59,339 nt of DNA. Source: CAYVFC01 sp964450715. GTDB lineage: Bacteria > Myxococcota_A > Polyangia > Polyangiales > JAFGIB01. A model generated the notes under the pieces. It searched no databases and was not told where the DNA came from. It was given only the letters and a program-made list of their open reading frames with translations. The translations under genes were made by a program, and so were the position numbers. Shown here one piece after another: positions 35,759-45,195 of this stretch. Within the stretch, counting starts at the first letter, position 1, and each line of letters starts with the position of its first letter. Location of the stretch: contig CAYVFC010000037.1 of assembly GCA_964450715.1 (NCBI GenBank), forward strand, positions 1 through 59,339. Direction: 5' to 3'.

Positions 35759-37489
35759 ATGAAAGTGCGAACCATTGCCACGATACTGGCCCTGCTATGT
35801 TTGATGTTTATGGCCTGCGGAGATGACGATGATGATGACGGCACCGCGGGCTCGGGAGGCCAGGGCGCGCCCGACGGCGGAATCGACACCGGCGTCGAGA
35901 CGGGCGAGGACGCTGGCAGCCCTTCGGGCATCCAGTCCGGCCTCGTGATAGCGCTGGAGGACGGAACGATTGAAGGCGAAAAGGACGGCGCCACCCGCCG
36001 TTTTTTCGGCATTCCCTATGCCGCGCCTCCCGTGGGTGAGCTGCGCTTCAAGCCGCCGCGGCCCGTGGAGCCATGGGACGGCGTGCTCGACGCCACCCAG
36101 TTCGCCAAGGTGTGCCCGCCCAGGGCCCTGGTCTTTCCGGCGATGTCCGAGGAGGGCGAGGACTGCCTGACCCTCAATGTCTGGACCCCGGACCCAGCGC
36201 CGGACGAGCCTCTTCCGGTGCTGGTGGTGATGCCCTGGGGTTCTACCAGCCCGTACGAAAACATGTACGGAGAAGACGTGTTGAGCTACGACGGTGCTCG
36301 ATTCAACGAAGCCACCGAAGAAAATGTCGTCGTCGTGACCGTTGAGTTCAGAAACGGCGCGCTAGGGCATCTGGCACACCCCGCTCTGAGCGCTGAAGAC
36401 CCGTCACATCCTTCATCCGGCAACTACGCCCTGCTCGACCGGATTGCATCGCTACAATGGGTTCAACGCAACATCCTCGCCTTCGGCGGTGACCGCGACA
36501 ACGTCACGCTCATGAGTCTCATCGGTGGTGGATCGTTCAACATACTCAGCATGGTCGACGAGGCCGAGGGCCTCTATCACAAGCTCATCGACCAGAGCCC
36601 ACCTGCCTCCTTTTCTCCACGGATGAAGACACTGGCAGAAGCAGAAGCGGACGGGGCCGCCTTTGTCGAGGCGCTCGGTTGCGCCGATAGCGAGGACGTC
36701 CCCTCCTGTTTGCGGGACAAGCCCCTTCAGGAGATTCTCGATACCACCCCGCCCAGCAGGGAGAGACTGCCCGGTGGAATGTACTACATCGAACCGCCCA
36801 TCTGGTCGGTTGGGGCACAGATAGTGGACGGCACGGTCGTGCGCAAACAGCCGCGGGAAGCCATGAACGCCGGTGAGTTCCATCCGGTTCCGCTGCTGAT
36901 CGGTAATGCCGCCGAGGAAGGCGCCTGGGTCCACGATTCGATCATCGGAGATCCGCCCGTCACCAGTCAGCAGGAGTACGAGGCCGCGCTGCTGCGGCGT
37001 TTCGATGATCCGGAAGTGGTGCAGGACATCATGGAGCAGTATCCAGCACCGGACGACGAGGGCGCGAACCGCGTGCTGGAACAGGTCACGACCGACTTCA
37101 TGTATCACTGCGCGACCCGTGCGATTGCGCGATCGTATACGGAAAAAGGGACAGCGGTGTATCGCTACAACTTCGCGCGCAAGCTGGCCTACCCGGTCAT
37201 CGTCTACCGGGAAGCGGCGATGAACGGTATTGATCTGCCGTTCATCTGGGCTGTCGGAACGGTTGAGGGAAGCGGTTCGAGCGAGGAAGATGTCGACCTC
37301 GGTCTCAACCTTATCCGCTACTTGAAGCGCTTCGCCAGCGACGGAGACCCGAATGGCGGAGAGGATTTTACCTGGCCGCGCTACCAGAGCGACGATGAGG
37401 AACAGCTCGTGCTCGACCTGGAAAAGTCGACCGAGACCAAGTACCGGGAACCGCAGTGCGACTTCTGGGATACCTGGTACTCGCGCTAG
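35759..37489 (+). CDS. carboxylesterase-B-fold lipoprotein, catalytic Ser and His lost
   Basis: The product has 576 residues. GGAGAGGGGAG precedes ATG 35759, and the lipobox is LMFMAC (Cys20). An acidic Gly-rich linker follows. The rest aligns with type-B carboxylesterases (GIPYAAPPVGELRFKPP, EDCLTLNVWTP, WVQRNILAFGGDRDNVTL). Where the family has GESAG, this protein has SLIGG, so the nucleophile is Ile255. The oxyanion HGG is replaced (MPWGS), and the histidine of HxxELPFVF is Asn489 (MNGIDLPFIW). The acid Glu (NAAEEGAWV) is kept. It is probably a binding protein, not an esterase. Confidence 0.85.
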   Translation: MKVRTIATILALLCLMFMACGDDDDDDGTAGSGGQGAPDGGIDTGVETGEDAGSPSGIQSGLVIALEDGTIEGEKDGATRRFFGIPYAAPPVGELRFKPPRPVEPWDGVLDATQFAKVCPPRALVFPAMSEEGEDCLTLNVWTPDPAPDEPLPVLVVMPWGSTSPYENMYGEDVLSYDGARFNEATEENVVVVTVEFRNGALGHLAHPALSAEDPSHPSSGNYALLDRIASLQWVQRNILAFGGDRDNVTLMSLIGGGSFNILSMVDEAEGLYHKLIDQSPPASFSPRMKTLAEAEADGAAFVEALGCADSEDVPSCLRDKPLQEILDTTPPSRERLPGGMYYIEPPIWSVGAQIVDGTVVRKQPREAMNAGEFHPVPLLIGNAAEEGAWVHDSIIGDPPVTSQQEYEAALLRRFDDPEVVQDIMEQYPAPDDEGANRVLEQVTTDFMYHCATRAIARSYTEKGTAVYRYNFARKLAYPVIVYREAAMNGIDLPFIWAVGTVEGSGSSEEDVDLGLNLIRYLKRFASDGDPNGGEDFTWPRYQSDDEEQLVLDLEKSTETKYREPQCDFWDTWYSR

Positions 37490-37638
37490 CGGATAGCAGA
37501 ACCGAGATCCCGGAGCCCACCGTTACGAAGGGACAGGGGCCGACCAAGATACCTGGCACTCCTCCCATCGGGGATAAGAACCATGAAGGCGTCTGACAGC
37601 GACCGGGAACCTGCAGAACCAAGGAAAGGGGAGAAACA

Positions 37639-38310
37639 ATGGTCGGTCGAAATCTTGCAACGATACTGGCCCTGCTATGTTTGATGTTTATGGCCTGCGG
37701 CGACGACGACGATGATGACGGCGCCGCGGGTTCGGGCGGAGCATCGGGCGGCGGCGGCACAGACGCGGGCAGAACAGAAGCGGGCGGTCAGGGATCGGCC
37801 GGCGAGGAATCGGCTGTGAATAGCGGCCCGGCTAAAGTTGACGACGATGCGGGCGTCGACAGCGTCCCGCCCGAGGTCGAAGAGGAGATCATCGACATGC
37901 TGGAAGGAACCTGGCTCGCCAAGACGACGGACGAGTCGGCCTACGAGGTCTTCCAGATCTACCACTTCACGGGTAAGCCGCTGCGCGCGACGCTGGACTG
38001 GGTTCCGAATCCCGACACGGGCTGGTGTCGTCTGGAGCCGAGCGAGTTCGACAGCTTGAGAATCGAGGAGATCGATAGCGGCAACAGCTTCAAAATCGTG
38101 TTTAGAGCGAACACCGACACTTGCGGCGTCATCCCCGAAAACGAGGGGGGCATAAACGTGATGGATCTGGAAGCCAAAACAGCTGAGATGGTCACTACGA
38201 TAGGCCTTGTCATGCCCGCAACATTCGAGAAGTGCAGCGACGACTACTACGCCGAGGATGCGTGCGGGACGCAGTCGGATATCGGCCCACCTCCGGACCC
38301 CGACCTATAG
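37639..38310 (+). CDS. lipoprotein of unknown function
   Basis: The product has 223 residues. Its leader is nearly the same at DNA and protein level as that of the gene at 35759, including the ribosome-binding site (GGGGAGAAAC), the lipobox LMFMAC and the Asp run. The mature part (from GTWLAKTTDESAYEV) is ~150 residues with a beta-rich look and four cysteines, perhaps lipocalin-like, but I cannot assign a family. The stretch upstream is 149 bp. Confidence 0.7.
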   Translation: MVGRNLATILALLCLMFMACGDDDDDDGAAGSGGASGGGGTDAGRTEAGGQGSAGEESAVNSGPAKVDDDAGVDSVPPEVEEEIIDMLEGTWLAKTTDESAYEVFQIYHFTGKPLRATLDWVPNPDTGWCRLEPSEFDSLRIEEIDSGNSFKIVFRANTDTCGVIPENEGGINVMDLEAKTAEMVTTIGLVMPATFEKCSDDYYAEDACGTQSDIGPPPDPDL

Positions 38311-38386
38311 ACCGAGGGATTGAAAACATGACGACGGTCGTGTCGGTAGACCACGGGTACCCTGCCCGAAATCGAGGAGGTCTAGC

Positions 38387-39646
38387 ATGAGAATAGTCCT
38401 GGGATTGGTACTGTCGATTTCTACGGCCGTCGCGTCTGGCTGCGGAGATGACGATGATGACGGCGCTGCGGGTTCTGGGGGTTCCGGCGACGGGAAGACG
38501 GATGCGGAAGCCGCTATAGACGGCGGTTCGACCGAATCAGTCGAGGATGCTTCTGCGATAGTCGATGCTGTTGTCGAGGACGGCGGCGGCATGGTCTTCG
38601 ACCTATCCGTTGAGCTCGATTACTCGGACAACGCGTTGTGGATGTGCAAGCCAGGGATAGCCGACAACGCCTGCGACTTGGACCTGGACGCCACGGCGAT
38701 ATTGCCCGATGGAAGTGTGGGAGAAGTGAAGCCGCACGAGACAAGTGCTGCCCCGGATTTTGACTGCTTTTACCTCTACCCCACAGCAGATTTCACCTTT
38801 GAAGCAGGCAATGTAACCGATTTATCGGCGAATCGGGCGCCAAAAAACTTCGCTGTTGAGCAGGCCGCTCGATTCAACGGCCTGTGTCGCGTCTTCGCCC
38901 CCTATTATCGCCAGATGACAATCGGCTCGTATACCAATTCGCCCGTGGAGAAGTACGAAGAAGTGTTTGAAAAGGCGTATCGGGACGTCATCAATGCCTT
39001 CAGATACTACATGGACCACGATAACCAGGGACGCGATATCGTCCTCATGGGCCACTCACAAGGTGCGCATATGCTGACCCGCTTACTGCAGGAGGAGTTC
39101 GATGAGGTGGCGGAAATGCGGGGAAGACTGTTATCTGCCCTGCTAATAGGTACTACCGATATCTACGTGCCTCACGGCGAGACGGTGGGCGGTTCTTTTC
39201 AGAATATACCTATCTGTACCCGGGTTGATCAGGTCGGCTGTATTGTATCCTGCAATCTGATTACCGAGCCAGTCGAGTCCGTGCTCTTGCCTGGAGGCCC
39301 TTATACCTCCGGGCCTCCGGAGGGAAATGACGTTATATGTGTCCATCCGGGGGCTCCGGGTGGCGGCAAGGCGCCTCTCGGAGAGGTCTACAGTCCGGCG
39401 ATCGATGCAGATGTTACGACGCCCTATGTCGCGTACCGTGATCTTTATGCCGCCGAGTGTATCGGCGAAGGGAAGGCCCGCGGCTTGCTGGTAGAGGACG
39501 ATCCGGACAACGATATCCAACCCATCGACTTCAAGACTTCAGCCAGCCTGTTTTTCGGCTCGGAGACATCGCTTCATATTATTGAATACAAGTTGATACT
39601 GGGCGAATTGCTCGAGTTGGTGAAGGCCCAGGCGGAATCGAGATAG
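38387..39646 (+). CDS. DUF3089-like alpha/beta-hydrolase lipoprotein
   Basis: The 419-residue product has GAGGAGG before ATG 38387 and a lipobox VASGC followed by Asp-rich DDDDDGAAGSGG. The cargo contains FDCFYLYPTADFT, VFAPYYRQMTIGSY and the nucleophile elbow GHSQGAHM, the hallmarks of DUF3089 hydrolases. The catalytic serine is therefore intact, unlike in the esterase-fold gene upstream. It probably hydrolyses an ester at the cell surface; the substrate is unknown. It shares the leader type with its two neighbours. Confidence 0.82.
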   Translation: MRIVLGLVLSISTAVASGCGDDDDDGAAGSGGSGDGKTDAEAAIDGGSTESVEDASAIVDAVVEDGGGMVFDLSVELDYSDNALWMCKPGIADNACDLDLDATAILPDGSVGEVKPHETSAAPDFDCFYLYPTADFTFEAGNVTDLSANRAPKNFAVEQAARFNGLCRVFAPYYRQMTIGSYTNSPVEKYEEVFEKAYRDVINAFRYYMDHDNQGRDIVLMGHSQGAHMLTRLLQEEFDEVAEMRGRLLSALLIGTTDIYVPHGETVGGSFQNIPICTRVDQVGCIVSCNLITEPVESVLLPGGPYTSGPPEGNDVICVHPGAPGGGKAPLGEVYSPAIDADVTTPYVAYRDLYAAECIGEGKARGLLVEDDPDNDIQPIDFKTSASLFFGSETSLHIIEYKLILGELLELVKAQAESR

Positions 39647-39787
39647 CCGACGGGCCAGAAGAAAGAACGGGCATCGAAGTACCGATGCTGCGGCCGTGTG
39701 CTCGCTGCAGACGGCGGCACCGCACTCCCTTCGACGAGCCCACGGCCGTCGTGAGCGAAAGGGCCGCCATCCTTCTACTGGGCCCGC

Positions 39788-40231
39788 ATGACCGTGGGGC
39801 TCCGCAAGGCAGCGATGAGGCGATCCGGCGGGCGGAACTTCCCGGGCCGCGGCGCGACAGGAGTCATGGCGGCCAGTGCCTCGAGCTTCTCGGTCGGGTC
39901 CGCCTGCAGGTTATCGAACGGCGGTGGCGTGAACAAGCCCTGGCAACGGATGCTGAAGGCCGCCGGGATCAAGCGGCGGGTAACCCTTCACGGGCTGAGG
40001 CGGACGTTCAACAACCTGTCGCGGCAGGTGGCGGGAGACATCGTCACCCGGTCCATGACAGGGCACGTCACGGACGCGATGACCGAGCACTACTCGTTCG
40101 TCGAGTCCGAGGAGAAGATGGCCGCGGTGACGAGCATTTCGCGGCTGCTACAGGGCGGTTCCGGAGCCAAAGGTGTTGGTCAAGGTGTTGGTGCCCCGGA
40201 ACCGCTTGACGAGGGGTTAGTGAAAGGCTAA
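39788..40231 (+). pseudogene. tyrosine recombinase remnant, C-terminal half
   Basis: Only the end of the catalytic domain is recognisable: KPWQRMLKAAGIKRR, HGLRRTFNNL (His-x-x-Arg) and TGHVTDAMTEHYSFV with the tyrosine. The N-terminal half and the first active-site arginine are absent. The upstream DNA (39647-39787) gives no matching frame. It ends 14 bases before the second tRNA-Gly half-gene repeat, the place expected for an integrase next to its attachment site. It cannot work as it stands. Confidence 0.75.
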
Positions 40232-40244
40232 CAATCCTCACCAC

Positions 40245-40385
40245 TTGCGGGCATAACTCAGTGGTAGAGTGACAGCTTCCCAAGGCGTTCTGACCGCAAG
40301 TAATCATTGGGGATTTCAGCAATATCAACAACTTAGCGCTTCGGAGCGTTGCGTACCGCTTCATAGTGCTTCACCGAGGTGCTCG
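40245..40385. repeat. tRNA-Gly half-gene repeat, attachment-site-like, copy 2
   Basis: Bases 40247-40284 are the same 5' half of tRNA-Gly(CCC) as in copy 1, with the same junction into CGTTCTG and the same downstream pattern including GCGTACCGCTTCA and GAGGTGCTCG. It lies just after the integrase remnant. The identical part is ~46 bases and the rest is diverged. Confidence 0.7.
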
Positions 40386-40835
40386 AAAAGGTGCTGGCTA
40401 CCCAGTACAAATCCATAGCCGATGAAACGCTGAGAAGCACCTCCCCATAGAGATCCCTCAGCGCCGCGTGGCACCACCTTTTCCGCCGCCTTACCTTCCC
40501 TACCGCCGTGCAGCCCGCGGGCCAAGATCGGGCGCACAGGATCTGGAAATGGGTGCTTCCCTCCCCGCCTCGACTGGCGGTAGCCTCACCACCCAGGAGA
40601 CCGGCGTGACCAACTGGAAGCCACCCGAGATCATCATCAACGATGCGGTCAGGGACGACCCCGTGACCATACGTGTGGTCCAGCAGCATCCCGCTTGCCC
40701 TGCGGCCGAAGACTAACCTGGTCTTGCCGGTGCTGATTGCCTTACTACCCCTGTCCGCGACCGCCGGCGCAACTACTGACAGCGCTGGTACCATGAAGGT
40801 AGGGAAATGGCGGACAACGGGATAGAGTACCGGGC
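40386..40835. other. no gene recognised
   Basis: Open frames exist on both strands, but none has a family motif, a good ribosome-binding site or a plausible composition. The part nearest the repeat may be decayed element DNA. Confidence 0.4.
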
Positions 40836-42326
40836 ATGAGCGCATTCGGACAGCCCTACCGGGCCCGCTACTGCGCCCGCTGCCAGCACCCCATGCGAGA
40901 AGCCGTTCACGAAGGCGTCTCCATGCTCGCCTGCCCTCGCTGTGCGTCGGGTCTGGTAGCCGGAGAGGGTCTCCGCAAGCTCTTGAGGGATCGAACCGAC
41001 CCGGCAACCTGGCTCGCTTCCGGCGTGGCCCGTCAAGAGGGCACGGGGCACCTCTTCTGCCCCGACCACGGTGGTCTCACCACCATGCAGCGGTGGATGC
41101 TGCGGCACGAGGAGCACGAGATCGAGGTGGATGCGTGCCCCACCTGTGCAGGCGTCTGGCTCGACTCGGGTGAAGGCCACGCCCTAGAGCAGATGGCCGA
41201 CGCCCTCCACGCCGCCGAGAATGTCCGCCTCAGCGAGGTCCTGGATGCCGCGGAGCTCGCCCGTCAGCAACAAGCCGAGGACGTGCTCGTCCACGCCGTC
41301 GCGCAGCGGCGGGGTTTCGCAATCCCCGGCACGATCAGCATCGGGGCACTGTTGCTGGGTATTCACGTCGCCATGCTCGCGAGCCCCACCATCTATGCCG
41401 CCGCCTACGGGCTGGCGTTTGTGCCCGCCAAGGTGACGGAAGGCGCCGGAGCGCTCGCCCTACTGTCCGGTGCTTTCGTCCACGCCGATCCGTTCCATCT
41501 CCTGTTCAATGGGATATTCTTCCTCGGCTTTGCCTCGATCATCGAGCGCACCACGGGGACACGATGGTTGCTGGCTGTCTTCATCCTGGGGGCCGTGGCG
41601 GGAAACGTGGCTCACATCCTCTATGAACCGGACGGAAGAATACCCTTGGTCGGCGCTTCGGCCGCTGTGTACGCGCTCATCGCGGCCACGCTCGTAAACG
41701 CTCCGCGTGTCCGCATCGTTCAAAAGGGTCCGCGAACGCTCGGCATGGTGTTGGCCGTGCTGTGCATTGCCGCCTACGAGGTCGCAAAGATGCACGTCGG
41801 CGCCCGCTATGTCGCGTACCATGCCCACGTGGGCGGGCTAGCGGCGGGTGTTCTCATGGCGGTGGCCATGCGCATATTTGACCCCCCTCGTCCCATCGTT
41901 CTGCGGCACGAGGAAGCGCTGGTGGCCGGTAGCCGCCTGCGGACCTCCAAGTTTTTGGACCTGATCTCCGACTGGCCCCTGGTTTCCATTCCGGCGATTG
42001 GCGCCCTAATCATGGCGGCCTACTTCTTCCTCGTCCATCTCACACACGACGTGGTGCCCGAGCTCGACTGCGAGCTCGTAAGACGGCAGCTCCCGGACGA
42101 ATGGGCTTCCGTAGTCGTGGCCCTCGAAGCGGAGGAGATCGAGGATGGGAGCGATGCGGAGGTTGTACTGGCGCGCGCTCGCGAGTACGCGAAACCGGAC
42201 GGCAGCCTGTGGTCCCGCGATGTCTCGCTCTATATGCTTCTTCCGGCCGACCTACCCCCGGAGATCGTTACCGAGATCGAACGGCTCGAAGATCTAGCGC
42301 GCGCCTTCGCCCGGAACTGCGACTAG
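40836..42326 (+). CDS. rhomboid intramembrane protease with zinc-finger N-terminus
   Basis: The product has 496 residues. The N-terminal ~125 carry two CxxC pairs of the TFIIB-type zinc-ribbon (CARCQHPM, CPRCASG; then CPTCAGVWLD with HAL). Next comes a six-helix rhomboid core with FHLLFNGIFFLG (conserved His/Asn), GASAAVYAL (catalytic Ser) and HAHVGGLAAG (catalytic His). A seventh hydrophobic segment and a ~110-residue soluble tail follow. It is predicted to cut membrane proteins. The first gene after the tRNA-Gly repeat, it is transcribed away from it. Confidence 0.88.
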   Translation: MSAFGQPYRARYCARCQHPMREAVHEGVSMLACPRCASGLVAGEGLRKLLRDRTDPATWLASGVARQEGTGHLFCPDHGGLTTMQRWMLRHEEHEIEVDACPTCAGVWLDSGEGHALEQMADALHAAENVRLSEVLDAAELARQQQAEDVLVHAVAQRRGFAIPGTISIGALLLGIHVAMLASPTIYAAAYGLAFVPAKVTEGAGALALLSGAFVHADPFHLLFNGIFFLGFASIIERTTGTRWLLAVFILGAVAGNVAHILYEPDGRIPLVGASAAVYALIAATLVNAPRVRIVQKGPRTLGMVLAVLCIAAYEVAKMHVGARYVAYHAHVGGLAAGVLMAVAMRIFDPPRPIVLRHEEALVAGSRLRTSKFLDLISDWPLVSIPAIGALIMAAYFFLVHLTHDVVPELDCELVRRQLPDEWASVVVALEAEEIEDGSDAEVVLARAREYAKPDGSLWSRDVSLYMLLPADLPPEIVTEIERLEDLARAFARNCD

Positions 42327-42469
42327 TCGTGGGGGAAAGGAACGCCGCGACCCCATGAACCTACCGAACTACCGAATACTACAGATCGGCCCTGACGCGC
42401 AGCACCGTGTGAGCTAATATCCTCTACGGTGGGACGTGGAATAGCGGACTAGTAGTCGGGGGCAAAGCG

Positions 42470-44083
42470 ATGCCTGGGATCAAAGATGAGAACCCATTTC
42501 GAGAGTGGTTATCCGGTCGTGCATTTGACGGAGAGTGGATACCTATAGCGCAGCATGTCGCCGGTGGACCCCAAGCACGACCCGCCCTCGTACGAGCACC
42601 GAATGTTGCCAAAGTTCTCGAACTGAGGGGGAGGTTGCATTTTCAACTTGATGGCGCCGGGCCGGATATCTGGACGCGATTCGACGGCGGTGTCGAGGTG
42701 CATGAAGCACATCTGCACCCTGTTACTCGGGAAGGTGAGGTCGAATACGAGCCGATCGTCGCGAAGTTCGACCCGCGCGATCGGAAAGGCTGGATAGAGC
42801 CTGTCCAAGCTTTTGTGTTGTATTGGAAAGCATGGCCGGACCGAGAAAGCGACGGGAGCATCGTGTGGCGTCGTCAGGTAGATAGCGGCGACCTGGAAGA
42901 GGTGGTGCGATGGATTCCGTTACCCGAATCGCCGTATTGCGAAGGTCGTATGGAGGTAAAGAGGCGTTGTCTCCTCGCGTTCTTGGCCATGTTCGAGTTC
43001 GACTTGGCCATTTGCTACGATGATCACGTCAGAGACGAACCGGGGCTTCTACACGGATGGGTCGACGAAGCAGTCGAGGAAAACCGATCGTGGATCGTAC
43101 GTACTGTAGAAGTTGGTAGCGGAGCCAGAATCACGACTCTGAATGCCCTCTGCGTAATCAGGAGGCCGCCGTTCGACAATACCCGTCAGCCGTGGCAGAT
43201 CGAGGACACCTCCGGCGTCGAGTACGTAGTCGGCGTCGATGCCGCAACAGGCGAACCGACGAAGCGCGCCTATGAGGGGGAGAAAGACTTCCTTCTTCCG
43301 GTCTTCTTCCGCGAGGCCGTCTTGGAACGGTACTACTCAGATCCGTCCCTATACGAGGTTAGCGAGTACGAGGTGCAGTGCGAGGGGCAATGGTATCTCC
43401 GCATCGCCCGAACAGAGCGAAATACCATTCACGCGTGGCTCGGAGATGTCGCGGCGCTACCTATCGCGGTACAAAAGCACTGGCAACAATACTCCGTAGT
43501 CGACGACGGCGTAGTACCCGAATGGCGAATCAAGACCGACCTCCTAGCTGAGTGGGTAGATGCGCCTGACGCGCGAGGTGTTGAGCGCCTAAAGCAAGCT
43601 ATTGGCGCGTTGAACGTAGCCGCACAGGCTCGGTACGCGCAGCCCCTGTATTCCGCAATCGATCCAATGCATAAGCAAAGCGTAGCAGTTTTACGGATTC
43701 CAGCTAACAACTCCTTGGCGGCTTTCCAAGAGCAGCTGCGTACGCTTGCGATTCTCTTAGTAGACCACATCAACAGTGCTCTTCTCGACGCCGCCGGCGT
43801 AAAAAAGGTCGAAGGAGAAGGCACGTTGAACCGTCTCGCGACTCTGGTAGCCACCTTGCGAAAGGTAGACCTGAACATCGCAAAGGAACAGATCGGCGGA
43901 CTTTTCGCAGTGCAAGCGCTCCGATCAAACCTCGTAGCCCATCGCTCTGGATCGGCCGCAGGAAAGGTGCTCGCGCGAGCGCACATCACACTCCGTCGGT
44001 TACCTCAAGGCTTTGAGGATCTTGTCAACGGTGCTTGCGATGCGATCGAGTCTATTCGGAAGGCGTTGGAGGATGACCAGTGA
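42470..44083 (+). CDS. HEPN-like protein, candidate defence effector
   Basis: The product has 537 residues from ATG 42470 (GGGGGC upstream). The first ~380 residues form an alpha/beta region rich in tryptophans and acids that I do not recognise. The last ~150 are helical and contain LRSNLVAHRSG, a form of the HEPN Rx4-6H motif, in LFAVQALRSNLVAH. HEPN proteins of phage-defence and toxin systems cut RNA with this motif. It is followed after 49 bases by a basic protein gene with its own good ribosome-binding site, suggesting a two-gene unit. The base composition is A/T-richer than the chromosome. Function is inferred from one motif. Confidence 0.6.
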   Translation: MPGIKDENPFREWLSGRAFDGEWIPIAQHVAGGPQARPALVRAPNVAKVLELRGRLHFQLDGAGPDIWTRFDGGVEVHEAHLHPVTREGEVEYEPIVAKFDPRDRKGWIEPVQAFVLYWKAWPDRESDGSIVWRRQVDSGDLEEVVRWIPLPESPYCEGRMEVKRRCLLAFLAMFEFDLAICYDDHVRDEPGLLHGWVDEAVEENRSWIVRTVEVGSGARITTLNALCVIRRPPFDNTRQPWQIEDTSGVEYVVGVDAATGEPTKRAYEGEKDFLLPVFFREAVLERYYSDPSLYEVSEYEVQCEGQWYLRIARTERNTIHAWLGDVAALPIAVQKHWQQYSVVDDGVVPEWRIKTDLLAEWVDAPDARGVERLKQAIGALNVAAQARYAQPLYSAIDPMHKQSVAVLRIPANNSLAAFQEQLRTLAILLVDHINSALLDAAGVKKVEGEGTLNRLATLVATLRKVDLNIAKEQIGGLFAVQALRSNLVAHRSGSAAGKVLARAHITLRRLPQGFEDLVNGACDAIESIRKALEDDQ

Positions 44084-44132
44084 GCAATCGATCTCGGAGT
44101 ACGACTTTACGGTATAAAAGGAAGAAAAGACG

Positions 44133-44864
44133 ATGGCACAACTAACCAAAAAGCAGGAAGCGCGTAAGAAGGCCGACGCCGCAAAGGCTCGGTTGCTCAA
44201 ACGGCGAAAAGCCGCCCTGGCAAAGCTTGGAGCTGATGAAGCAGCGATAAACCGGTCGGGGCTGGTTTTCGGCTCAAAAACAGCGGCACAGATCCTCGGC
44301 GTCAGCGCGAAAGCGCTGGCAACGATGATCGAACCGAGCGACTATGCAACAAATCCACATTATAGGTCGGGACCTTCCGTATCGTTGTATGACCCCCTTG
44401 AACTGCTACGGGTATCAAAACAGAAGCGGTGTGAAAAAGCTCGCCTGCGGCGTACGCCTGAACGAAAGGCCGCGGGACAAGCGGCGGCCGAGACACGCCG
44501 AGAGAAAGCGCTAGCAGAAGCGCGAGCTATAGTCGATAAATGGAAGGTTCGACTGCCCAGCATATCGTGGCGCGACCTGACTCGTAGAGCACACGACTCC
44601 TATGTAAGAGAAGCGGAATACCACAACAGGGAGCCGAGCTATTTTCGGGTCGAAACCGACATGCGCACCCTCGTGCTGAACTACCTCCGTCATGAATGCT
44701 CTGACTATGGAAACGTACTCAGTTCCGTAACGGACGCGCTGCGCGGTCGCGTTGCTCGCGATCGAGCGTCCGATGATGATCCTGTATCAGAAGCTAGCGC
44801 CATACTGCACAAGCGCATCGTGGAACTCGCCAGAGAAAAATGGCCCGAGATGCGAGACGAGTGA
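44133..44864 (+). CDS. basic helical protein, possible nucleic-acid-binding partner
   Basis: The product has 243 residues. AGGAAGAAAAG precedes the start. The first 40 residues are Lys/Ala-rich helix. Residues ~45-65 (FGSKTAAQILGVSAKALATM) resemble a helix-turn-helix, and the rest is charged helix (RRTPERKAAGQAAAETRRE). No catalytic motif is seen. It lies directly after the HEPN-like gene on the same strand. A role as a sensor or antitoxin is inference from position only. Confidence 0.6.
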   Translation: MAQLTKKQEARKKADAAKARLLKRRKAALAKLGADEAAINRSGLVFGSKTAAQILGVSAKALATMIEPSDYATNPHYRSGPSVSLYDPLELLRVSKQKRCEKARLRRTPERKAAGQAAAETRREKALAEARAIVDKWKVRLPSISWRDLTRRAHDSYVREAEYHNREPSYFRVETDMRTLVLNYLRHECSDYGNVLSSVTDALRGRVARDRASDDDPVSEASAILHKRIVELAREKWPEMRDE

Positions 44865-45195
44865 TCGTACGGGACCAGAAACCTCATTCAGTACGCGAAA
44901 TATGGCGACCTCCCCGTCGCCCTATGCAAGGAGTCGGCGGCGGTGTGGAAGCGGATCGGGCGGGAACTCTCCAGGTGCAGCTGCGTGTGTTAGCTGGACT
45001 ACGCGGACGTGGGGTAGCCCGAGATGAGGGGGGGGGGGAGAGCCAACCAGGGACGGTATATGCTCAAGGGCCCGCGTCGCCTCCCGGCCATGCAGGAAAA
45101 GCACGGCCGGGATTGTCAAGGAGCACGATTGGTCTTTACTCTGCGTGTGGAGCCAAGGTTGTTGGCTATCGTCGGAGCCTGAAAGGGAGCTAGGC
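44865..45195. other. gene-free stretch with an 11-base G run
   Basis: No convincing gene is present. A G11 homopolymer lies at 45028-45038. The region ends with the ribosome-binding site of the lipoprotein gene. The G-run could vary in length or be a sequencing weak spot. Confidence 0.5.

Noticed and set aside
30273..40284. Group I intron interrupting tRNA-Gly at the anticodon loop
   Set aside because: No 3' tRNA half follows either copy at a plausible distance, and an integrase remnant is adjacent, so an attachment site is the better reading.
40333..41007. 225-codon minus-strand frame after the second tRNA-Gly repeat
   Set aside because: It overlaps the start of the rhomboid gene, has no domain, and its end is read from the repeat itself.
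45028..45038. Phase-variable G tract controlling the lipoprotein at 45196
   Set aside because: The run is 160 bases upstream and outside any reading frame; sequencing error in the length is equally likely.
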